A stretch of 64,000 nt of DNA, from the NCBI GenBank assembly GCA_949316495.1, contig OX439011.1, positions 24,649,995-24,713,994 on the forward strand. The letters run 5' to 3'. Source of the stretch: Amphiduros pacificus (taxonomy: Eukaryota; Annelida; Polychaeta; Phyllodocida; Hesionidae). Below are positions 56,801 to 64,000 of this stretch, piece by piece (positions within the stretch are counted from its first letter, which is position 1; every line of letters starts with the position of its first letter). The position numbers were made by a program, and so were the translations under genes. The notes beneath the pieces were generated by a model. The model saw only the letters and a list, made by a program, of their open reading frames with translations. It ran no database searches and was not told where the DNA came from.

Positions 56801-59800
56801 TCCCTTATCCCATGATATTATCCTTTCCCTTATCCAATGATATATTCCTTTCCCTTATCCCATGATATTATCCTTTCCCTTATCCCATGATATATTCCTT
56901 TCCCTTATCCCATGATATCATCCTTTCCCTTATCCCTTGATATTCCACTTTCCCTTATCCCACGATATTCCACTTTCCCTTATCCCACGATATTCCACTT
57001 TCCCTTATCCCTTGATATTCCACTTTCCCTTATCCCATGATATTATACTTTCCCTTATCCCATGATATTATCCTTTCCCTTATCCAATGATATTCCGCTT
57101 TCCCTTATCCCATGATATTATCCTTTCCCTTATCCAATGATATATTCCTTTCCCTTATCCCATGATATTATCCTTTCCCTTATCCCATGATATTATCCTT
57201 TCCCTGATCCCATTATATTATTCTTTCCCTTATCCCATGATATTCCACTTTCCCTTATCCCATGATATTATCCTTTCCCTTATCCCATGATATTATCCTT
57301 TCCCTTATCCCATGATATTATCCTTTCCCTTATCCCATGATATTATCCTTTCCCTTATCCCATGATATTCCGCTTTCCCTTATCCCATGATATTATCCTT
57401 TCCCTTATCCCATGATATATTCCTTTCCCTTATCCCATGATATATTCCTTTCCCTTATCCCATGATATCATCCTTTCCCTTATCCCTTGATATTCCACTT
57501 TCCCTTATCCCACGATATTCCACTTTCCCTTATCCCACGATATTCCACTTTCCCTTATCCCTTGATATTCCACTTTCCCTTATCCCATGATATTATACTT
57601 TCCCTTATCCCATGATATTATCCTTTCCCTTATCCAATGATATTCCGCTTTCCCTTATCCCATGATATTATCCTTTCCCTTATCCAATGATATATTCCTT
57701 TCCCTTATCCCATGATATTATCCTTTCCCTTATCCCATGATATTATCCTTTCCCTGATCCCATTATATTATTCTTTCCCTTATCCCATGATATTCCACTT
57801 TCCCTTATCCCATCATATTATCCTTTCCCTTATCCCATGATATTATCCTTTCCCTTATCCCATGATATTATCCTTTCCCTTATCCCATGATATTATCCTT
57901 TCCCTTATCCCATGATATTCCACTTTTTCTTATCCCATGATATTATCCTTTCCCTTATCCCATGATATCCTTTCCCTTATCCCATGATATTATCATTTCC
58001 CTTATCCCATGATATCCTTTCCCTTATCCCATGATATTATCCTTTCCCTTATCCCATGATATTATCCTTTCCCTTATCCCTTGATATTCCACTTTCCCTT
58101 ATCCCATGATATCCTTTCCCTTATCCCATGATATTATCTTTTCCCTTATCCCATGATATTATTCTTTCCCTTATCCCATGATATTATTCTTTCCCTTATC
58201 CCATGATATTATTCTTTCCCTTATCCCATGATATTACCTTTTTCTTTGTCCTATTATATTCTGTTTCACCTCATTTTATGACTTCCCACTTCCATTTATA
58301 AATGGTTTAAAAGTTCTCTTTAACCAAATAAACCATATAGCATTTTCCCTCATCCATAATATTCCCTGATCTCAAGATAAAACCTTTCCATTTATCCCAT
58401 GATATTCAATTTTCTTTTACCTGACTTCAAGGCGACATTATCATATTTACATTTCCATAACAAACAAAAATCAGATTTGACAAGAAAGACATGAAATGAA
58501 AATTGTGATACCAACTCAACACATTTAATTAACAGATCAAATCTGCTCTTATGGAATTACTTATATGCTATCTTACAACATAACCAATATTTTATACTTA
58601 TTTTTCCAAAATATTTTACATTTCTGAAATTTTTTTTTTTTTTTATATTTTGCATGAAGAGCCTTTCTGGTCCAAATTTCTTGATCTATTCTAAACATTT
58701 AAGGTAAGTTTATAGTAAGATAACAAACCAAGTACAAAATACTCCCAATAATTTTCTAAACACTGACCTTTTTCTGAACCTTCTTTAACTTCTTTGGCAA
58801 TTTTTGAATTCACATCTGATATAGCTTTTTTGATGGCATTTTCTGCGGCTCTGTCATCTTGTAGTTTGGCCATATCTAACGCTTTCTCAAAGGCATCAAG
58901 TGCTGCCTGTAAATCTCCCAGCTTGACTGAAAGATGAAAGCAATCCAACCTTGAAAACAATCACAGATATGATGGTATTTGTTTGTTTGGGGTTTTACAT
59001 CACTTTCAACATTATTTCAGTCATTTCGTGATGAGACCTACTTGTAGCAGATATAGTGCTACCTCACTGAATTGCCATGTCGCAGGTCCTTGACATGACA
59101 ACCCACCCGGTCACAGATTTACAAGAACGACGGGTTAACCCTTTAGGCACGATATAATATGATGGTATAATAAATGACTTAATGACTTACGGTAGATGTA
59201 CATTTTCTTAATATGGTGCACATTTATGGTACAAGCTTCCGACTCAATACAAGAGTTGTAGTACCAGTATGAATAATTTATAAGAAATGCTGTCCACTGG
59301 GGATGGACCAAGATGAGGCTGTAACTTATGTCAGTTCCTATTCTAATGTCTTCACCTACTTTCACTATATTTAAATACATATTTGTTTGTATATAACTTT
59401 GTTATCTCCATAATCACTAAATACCTTTGAGCTTGTGTTTTCATGTGACTGATTGATTCAAAATAAAAATTTGTCTTGACTTGTCTTGTGTTGTGTCTTG
59501 TGTTGTGTCTTGTGTTGTGACTTGTGTCGTGTCTTATCTTGTCTTGTCTTAAAGACAGTGATGAAAGTCAGCATTCAGGAAAAAAACCTGAAACCTTTGA
59601 AAATTAACCTGAAGATACCCCTACCCCCTTTCAAAAATGTCATTTTTAGATGTGTTCAGACTGAATTGAGACCATTTTGGATTTCACATTTGAAGAAAAA
59701 AAACCTGAATTTAGGAATTCAAGATTTTCATCATTGTAGAAGTTAAGAACAACCACCCAATTATGTACATTGGAAAATGAGCCCCACAGTATCATATAAC

Positions 59801-62800
59801 AGGGTCTCATACAGTGCCTATGTTAGACCAGGTGTCCCTGTGACGAGATATTTACAAATGACAGAAGTGGTCCATACCCTCGGACTGTGCTATAAGAACG
59901 CTGGCGTTTAACTGCCACACTGGGTCATCGGCAGAATTGGCTGCTTCTAATGATTGCTCGCCGTAATCTTTGGCTTTTGCAAAGCGCTCTTTTTCAAGAT
60001 GGCACCTTCCAAGCTCATGACACAACCATGTCTTTTCAAGAGCTGTTTTGCTCATCGGTAACTTTTCTTCCCATCTGTAAATATGAAATCAGCATATTAG
60101 AAATGACGTGAGGTCGCAGATTTCAATAAACATATCATTTTATTTGATAATGTCTAAACACGAAAAATGTACAAACATTAAGAAAAGACATGGACAAATT
60201 TACTGCACTACATATTGCATATACCGAGCTTCATGAAAAACAGGTTATGCTGAGAAATAATTTTAATGATGCTAAATTTACTACAAACTCCACAGGCTTG
60301 CTTGCAAAGATATTTAGCCTTAAACCAATCAAAATGATAGTTTAAATTCTAGGAGAAATTTACCATGATGACTATCTAAATTGTTGAAAATCAAAGCTTT
60401 CATGGAGTCAGATTTTCAAGCACTTTCAAGCACTTTTCGAGCTGATTTTCAAGCACTTTTTCCTTTCAAAGTCTATACCCGACACATTGTGACCAAATGT
60501 TAATAGACATCATATTAACCAAACATAAATCTCTGTCCCATTTAAAAGTAAATTCTTCTGCTAAATCAAAAACATCCATTGAAAACTTTGTCAACAAGCT
60601 TTGCCTAGCTGACCAGAGATCTAATGCAAATGCCTGCTGAGTAAAGGTTTGCTAACAATGGGACACATTTAGTCTGGGACACTGGCATGATTAGGTTGAT
60701 AGAGGCCTGTAATCAGACCACAGGACAAAAGTAATTGTCTAAATTAAAATAACACCGGTTGATTTGCCTTTGCTGGATAACTATAAAAGTGAAGACAAGA
60801 GACTTACACTTCTATGGCCTTGTCAAATTTGCCCATCCTGGCGTAAACTCGTCCCAGGTTGTCTAGCGCTCGCGATTTAGCTTCCTCTACATTACTACAA
60901 AAAACATTTGACATAAATTCATCAGATCATATTGTAATTGTACTGTATATGTTTATTTAAGTCAGGTTATGTATTTATATTACCACTATTATTAACTTTA
61001 ATGTTTTAAAATAGCATGAAATGTGGTTTCTGTTCGTCTTTCATGTTCTTTTCTTTGATAAAATTGCATGGCCGATTTTGGCACTTAATCTACATATGTC
61101 AATGTCATTTTGTATAAAAGATAATTTCTCTGAGTCATTTAAATTATTAATAAAAATCTTACATGTATTATCTCATATGTATAAATAAGTAATAAGGTGT
61201 GGTCTAATTATTCTCAAAAGGTGTGTTTCATTATTAGCTTTCGCATGTTTTCCAATCCCCGATGAAACCCTGGCCTGGTACTTACTGTTGTTTTGCTATT
61301 TCCAGATCTGTGTTATGACTGTCTAAAGCTTTTGAATAATCTCCCATCTCAAGGTAGGCGTTACCCATACTGCTGTGCAGGTTAGCAACCACTTCCTGTC
61401 GGTTGCTAAGGTCCTGGTCCGACCACTTCTCTACCTCTCGTAGCATCTTTTTGCACATTTTCAGACTCTCCGGGAATCTACCCTCTGCCTGAGCTGTGAT
61501 TGAAAATAAAATACAATTGCAGAATCAAGCCAATTGCACCTATAGGAGAGAGAACTATGGCCGAAATAAGTTTAATGTAGGAAAAAAAACATAAGCCAAT
61601 GGGCTTTGAAATTTGCTGATCATTGCTTTTTTGTACTCTTTGTGAACATTTTCTATCTAACTGAGCACTTTCACATTAACACAGACTGAGCACTTTCACA
61701 TTAACACAGACTGAGCACTTTCACATTAACACAGACTGAGCACTTTCATGCTAACACGACTGAGCACTTTCATGTTAACACAGACTGAGCACTTTCACGC
61801 TAACACAGACTGAGCACTTTCACGTTAACGCAGACTGAGCACTTTCACGCTAACACAGACTGAGCACTTTCACATGAACGCAGACTGAGCACTTTCATGT
61901 TAACACAGACTGAGCACTTTCACATTAACACAGACTGAGCACTTTCACATTAACACAGACTGAGTACTTTCGTGTTAACACAGACTGAGCACTTTCACAT
62001 GAACGCAGACTGAGCACTTTCACATTAACACAGACTGAGTACTTTCATGTTAGCCCAGACTGAGCACTTTCATGTTAACACAGACTGAGCACTTTCACAT
62101 TAGCGCAGACTGAGCACTTTCATGTTAACACAGACTGAGCACTTTCACATTAGCACAGACTGAGTACTTTCATGTTAACACAGACTGAGCACATTCACAT
62201 TAACACAGACTGAGCACTTTCACATTAGCCCAGACTGAGCACTTTCACATTAACACAGACTGAGCACTTTCATGTTAACACAGACTGAGCACGTTCACGT
62301 TAGCGCAGACTGAGTACTTTCATGTTAACACAGACTGAGCACATTCACATTAACACAGACTGAGCACTTTCACATTAGCCCAGACTGAGCACTTTCACGC
62401 TAACACAGACTGAGCACTTTCATGTTAACACAGACTGAGCACTTTCACATGAACGCAGACTGAGCACTTTCATGTTAACACAGACTGAGCACTTTCACAT
62501 GAACGCAGACTGAGCACTTTCACGCTAACACAGACTGAGCACTTTCATGTTAACACAGACTGAGCACTTTCACGCTAACACAGACTGAGCACTTTCACGC
62601 TAACACAGACTGAGCACTTTCACATGAACGCAGACTGAGCACTTTCATGTTAACACAGACTGAGTACTTTCATGTTAACACAGACTGAGCACATTCACAT
62701 TAACACAGACTGAGCACTTTCACATTAGCCCAGACTGAGCACTTTCACGCTAACACAGACTGTGCACTTTCATGTTAACACAGACTGAGTACTTTCATGT

Positions 62801-63798
62801 TAACACAGACTGAGCACTTTCACGCTAACTAACACAGACTGAGCACGTTCACGCTAACACAGACTGAGCACTTTCACATGAACGCAGACTGAGCACTTTC
62901 ACATTAACACAGACTGAGCACTTTCATGTTAACACAGACTGAACACATTCACATTAACACAGACTGAGCACTTTCACATTAGCCCAGACTGAGCACTTTC
63001 ACATTAACACAGACTGAGCACTTTCATGTTAACACAGACTGAGCACTTTCATGTTAACACAGACTGAACACATTCACATTAACACAGACTGAGCACTTTC
63101 ACATTAGCCCAGACTGAGCACTTTCACATTAACACAGACTGAGCACTTTCACTTTAACACAGACTGAGCACTTTCATGTTAACACAGACTGAGCACATTC
63201 ACATTAACACAGACTGAGCACTTTCACATTAACACAGACTGAGCACTTTCACATTAACACAGACTGAGCACTTTCACGCTAACACAGACTGAGCACTTTC
63301 ACGTTAGCGCAGACTGAGCACTTTCACATTAGCGCAGACTGAGCACTTTCACATTAGCCCAGACTGAGCACTTTCACATTAACACAGACTGAGCACTTTC
63401 ACATTAACACAGACTGAGCACTTTCACATTAACACAGACTGAGCACTTTCACGCTAACACAGACTGAGCACTTTCACGTTAGCGCAGACTGAGCACTTTC
63501 ATATTGGTACAGACTGAGCATGTTCACGTTAGCGCAGACTGAGCACGTTCACGTTAACACAGACTGAGATACCAACCTTCATCAATCTTCTCCAAGTTAT
63601 TGAGGACATGATGTGTCGGGTCCCGTCGTGCAGTGGAGGCACGACTCCTGGTGCCCTCTCTCATCTTCTGGTCACGTTTTCTCGAGTACATCGGTTTCTG
63701 CTGCTGCCAGAAGTCCGTTCTTGTATCCAGGTAATCCAGACAGGAAAGAGCAATCTCCCGGATGTCCATATCCGTATCCGTCTTCCTGTCCGCACATT
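44917..63798 (-). CDS. ODAD4: Outer dynein arm docking complex subunit 4 (TTC25), 5'-partial, giant acidic tail
   Basis: Coding order: 63798-63577, 61493-61286, 60894-60808, 60074-59878, 58926-58768, 56027-55956, 55452-54382, 54064-51038, 50684-50550, 49436-48084, 45008-44917. Phases agree throughout and give about 2,206 visible residues. Identity comes from YLDTRTDFWQQQKPMYSRKR, SRALDNLGRVYARMGKFDKA, EKTWLCHELGRC and WQLNASVLIAQSEVKLGD, which match TTC25 closely. In cilia the protein helps anchor outer dynein arms to the doublet microtubule. Four TPRs lie in the second to fifth visible exons; earlier TPRs lie beyond the window. Everything after the TPRs is acidic and low in complexity, with 17-, 15-, about 21- and 8-residue repeats. 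Vertebrate ODAD4 also has a charged repetitive tail but is only about 670 residues in all. The TPR part is very secure; the tail exons rest on open frames, splice sites and matching phases. Confidence 0.88.
45280..45455 (+). repeat. Dispersed repeat family 2, copy b
   Basis: Second copy of the family at 1225-1415, here between the last two long exons of ODAD4. Confidence 0.6.
45768..45840 (-). mobile_element. SINE family A, short 3' fragment
   Basis: TTTTACATCACTTTCAACAT followed by CAGTCACTTCATGATGAGAC, then divergence. Confidence 0.6.
45841..47005 (-). other. ODAD4 intron, nothing seen
   Basis: AT-rich intronic DNA between SINE fragments; no exon with matching phase was found. Confidence 0.4.
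47006..47140 (-). mobile_element. SINE family A, body fragment
   Basis: TCATTTCGTGATGAGACCTA through ACAACGGGTTAACCC; lacks tRNA head and tail. Followed about 50 bp later by a family B SINE. Confidence 0.7.
47193..47363 (-). mobile_element. tRNA-derived SINE family B
   Basis: On the minus strand it has an A-box-like TTGGTAGAGTGTAGG, a B-box-like GGTTTGACTCCC, and a body ending TTGCTGAAAGGGTCATAAAA. The tRNA head and related tail make it a SINE rather than a tRNA gene. Confidence 0.65.
48084..49436 (-). CDS. ODAD4: ODAD4 tail exon with DSVRKKWQ motif pair
   Basis: 1,353 bp, phase 1-1, acceptor gtcttttttcag, donor AGTACAG|gtgtac, 451 residues. Less acidic than the other tail exons. It contains about four degenerate copies of a 20-22-residue unit (GNSISGNESMGQSDINLKTE), and, on either side of them, two copies of a motif: REDSVRKKWQDVLSHAR and RDDSVKRKWQCAISKAQ. 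These motifs look helical and less degenerate than the filler, so they may be short binding segments. Function unknown. Confidence 0.78.
49437..50549 (-). other. ODAD4 intron
   Basis: Contains a short (CAAAT)n near 49790 and an irregular GAAATGGGAACTATATCTGG-type repeat at 50005-50160. No exon seen. Confidence 0.4.
50550..50684 (-). CDS. ODAD4: ODAD4 small tail exon
   Basis: 135 bp, phase 1-1, acceptor cttctaaaag, donor GATGAAG|gtgcag. It encodes GEDQGAAEDDMNGNEAEQNG and more Glu-rich sequence ending EEESEPQDE. Both splice sites are mediocre; support comes from composition like its neighbours and exact phase fit. Confidence 0.62.
50795..50840. repeat. (AT)n / (ATATGT)n microsatellite
   Basis: Short TA run with ATGTAT units, in the ODAD4 intron between 50684 and 51038. 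Confidence 0.85.
51038..54064 (-). CDS. ODAD4: ODAD4 giant tail exon (1,009 residues)
   Basis: A single 3,027-bp exon, acceptor ttctcatttag, donor GATGAAG|gtcttg, phase 1-1. It is extremely Glu/Asp/Ser/Asn-rich. Nested repeats: a 60-80-residue module containing ESRHV or ESRYV, GKIGDDI and EVDxEDK-like segments; a 17-residue EEGATPDTLQNEESRHV unit; four copies of NSGNADKQ; and sixteen head-to-tail copies of a 15-residue unit KEESSESGVNEGDGT near the end. If the weak donor is skipped, the frame stops nine residues later (TAA near 51014), giving a shorter isoform. Confidence 0.82.
51121..51840 (-). repeat. 45-bp coding minisatellite, 16 copies
   Basis: Exactly sixteen 45-bp units encode the 15-residue repeat of ODAD4. 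Variation is limited to a few positions (Ser/Arg at residue 4, Gly/Ser at residue 8), consistent with recent homogenisation. Confidence 0.97.
54382..55452 (-). CDS. ODAD4: ODAD4 tail exon with 17-residue acidic repeats
   Basis: Acceptor tacacctaacag, donor ACAGAAG|gtaaac, phase 1-1, 357 residues. It opens with a basic stretch (KKSSSGKKRYRKYKPKEVMV) and then carries nine full and one partial copies of a 17-residue unit of the form DTVTGQVExEQEDDTKQ with Pro or Ser at x. No known fold. The opposite strand is also open through the array; this is a side effect of the 51-bp period. Confidence 0.82.
54610..55110 (-). repeat. 51-bp coding minisatellite, about 9.5 copies
   Basis: Encodes the 17-residue repeat in the 357-residue ODAD4 tail exon, with Pro/Ser alternation at one position. 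Confidence 0.95.
55956..56027 (-). CDS. ODAD4: ODAD4 small acidic exon
   Basis: A 72-bp exon encoding about 24 mostly Glu/Asp residues (EEDGENEEETEQEEQEYEDD). Donor GAGAAAG|gtagaa is good. The acceptor (aaaaaatgaag) has no pyrimidine tract and is the weakest in the gene, so the 5' border could be a few codons off. Phase 1-1. Confidence 0.6.
56440..58240. repeat. 25-bp minisatellite with higher-order structure
   Basis: About 72 units of TTTCCCTTATCCCATGATAT plus a variable 5-base end. Variant units recur in blocks: 56641-56880 is repeated almost exactly at 56941-57180 (12 units, 300 bp) and again from about 57490. In the ODAD4 intron between 58768 and 56027. Confidence 0.97.
58768..58926 (-). 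CDS. ODAD4: ODAD4 exon: end of fourth TPR and capping helix
   Basis: Acceptor catctttcag, donor GAAAAAG|gtcagt. It encodes VKLGDLQAALDAFEKALDMA and then a Lys/Glu-rich helix ending SKIAKEVKEGSEK. This is the last exon with clear similarity to vertebrate ODAD4. Confidence 0.93.
58979..59150 (-). mobile_element. SINE family A, 3' half
   Basis: Starts (GTTT)n on the + strand, then the same body up to GGGTTAACCCTTTAGGCACG. In an ODAD4 intron, just 50 bp upstream of an exon. Confidence 0.75.
59556..59735 (+). repeat. Dispersed repeat family 1, copy b
   Basis: Starts CAGTGATGAAAGTC, then the TTCAGG-A7-CCTGAA hairpin, then AATTAACCTGAAGATAC. The best-preserved of three copies; it lies in an ODAD4 intron after a (TTGTG/TCTTG)n stretch. 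Confidence 0.7.
59878..60074 (-). CDS. ODAD4: ODAD4 exon: third TPR
   Basis: Acceptor catatttacag, donor TCCGAGG|gtatgg. It encodes WEEKLPMSKTALEKTWLCHE, the TPR LGRCHLEKERFAKAKDYGEQ, and the start of the fourth TPR (WQLNASVLIAQSE). Confidence 0.95.
60075..60807 (-). other. ODAD4 intron, nothing seen
   Basis: Unremarkable apart from a short TTTTCAAGCACTTT repeat near 60413-60460. Confidence 0.4.
60808..60894 (-). CDS. ODAD4: ODAD4 exon: second TPR
   Basis: An 87-bp exon with acceptor gttttttgtag and donor GAAGT|gtaagt. It encodes HNVEEAKSRALDNLGRVYAR and MGKFDKAIEV, almost identical in pattern to vertebrate TTC25 (SRALDNIGRVFARVGKFQQAI). Too short to appear as a free-standing open frame. 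Confidence 0.94.
61286..61493 (-). CDS. ODAD4: ODAD4 exon: first visible TPR
   Basis: Acceptor ttcaatcacag, donor CAACA|gtaagt. It encodes AQAEGRFPESLKMCKKMLRE and a TPR, LHSSMGNAYLEMGDYSKALD followed by SHNTDLEIAKQ, equivalent to the NLYSCIGNAQIELG repeat of human TTC25. Confidence 0.93.
61660..63568. repeat. 25-bp minisatellite abutting an ODAD4 donor
   Basis: About 76 units of CAGACTGAGCACTTTCACRT plus TAACA or similar. It fills nearly the whole intron and reaches within 8-10 bp of the donor at 63576. Confidence 0.97.
63577..63798 (-). CDS. ODAD4: ODAD4 exon: conserved region before the central TPRs
   Basis: Acceptor ttgttttag. The donor GATGAAG|gttggt is atypical. It encodes 73 residues including YLDTRTDFWQQQKPMYSRKR and HHVLNNLEKIDE, matching the YLDTHSNFWRQQKPIYARER and ILKSLEDID region of human TTC25. 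It begins with two bases of a split codon, so at least one exon lies beyond the window. A 25-bp minisatellite starts within 10 bp of the donor. Confidence 0.92.
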
Positions 63799-64000
63799 CT
63801 AAAACAAACAGAAATCAAATTTTCATTCTGGCCTGGCACTAGATTTTTCTTTAAAAGTTATATCATTAAAGGCCTTAACAGGTAAGATAAAGGCTCTGTG
63901 AACACAAATGTTTTTTAGTTAAATTCTATATTCAGTGATGAAAGTCCCTTAAAAATTAACCTGAAGATACTCCTACACCCTTTCAGAAATGTCACTTTTG
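63799..64000 (-). other. ODAD4 intron at the right edge
   Basis: Intronic on the coding strand; contains dispersed repeat family 1 copy c. The next upstream ODAD4 exon must lie beyond the window. Confidence 0.6.
63933..64000 (+). repeat. Dispersed repeat family 1, copy c
   Basis: Starts with the same CAGTGATGAAAGTC but lacks the hairpin segment, and runs off the right edge. Confidence 0.65.

Overview
This is animal nuclear DNA: AT-rich, intron-rich, and full of minisatellites, (AT)n tracts and short non-autonomous transposons. Spliced host genes and repeats built like the pearl / non-autonomous Helentron elements described from bivalves suggest a lophotrochozoan, most likely a mollusc. The species call is inference. 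There are no bacterial features, no CRISPR array, no retroviral or LTR element that I can recognise, and no free-standing tRNA or rRNA gene.

Three host genes can be read. (1) WAC, + strand, about 2301-24146: nine coding exons whose splice phases join into one 628-residue frame ending at TAG. It carries the WW domain and the conserved C-terminal coiled coil; only the short first coding exon is missing. (2) A UBE2E-class ubiquitin-conjugating enzyme, - strand, 39183-34640: four coding exons, 178 residues, complete. (3) ODAD4/TTC25, the outer-dynein-arm docking TPR protein, - strand, entering from beyond the right edge (63798) and ending at 44917, or alternatively at 43039. Its TPR exons are ordinary. 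They are followed by a huge acidic, repeat-rich tail in phase-1/phase-1 exons, so the visible part alone is about 2,206 residues against roughly 670 for the whole vertebrate protein.

Layout: 1-2300 upstream/intron with old dispersed repeats; 2301-24146 WAC, with a 41-bp minisatellite, three copies of a Helentron-like element (one split by a hAT-type element with a perfect 8-bp target duplication), two copies of a 6-bp-TSD MITE, and a 102-bp array that amplifies an exon end with its splice donor; 24147-34639 intergenic and WAC 3' region, with a fourth Helentron-like copy; 34640-39226 UBE2E; 39227-43038 UBE2E upstream region, rich in TGACGTCA sites and holding a perfect 146-bp palindrome; 43039-63798 ODAD4, with two large 25-bp minisatellites in its introns; then the right edge.

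The main points of interest are the giant modular ODAD4 tail with two alternative last exons, the tandem amplification of a WAC exon end, tandem arrays that run right up to splice sites, the dispersed repeat that carries an NR5A/ERR-type half-site in nearly every monomer, and the tail-to-tail placement of WAC and UBE2E, two genes both linked to H2B ubiquitination.
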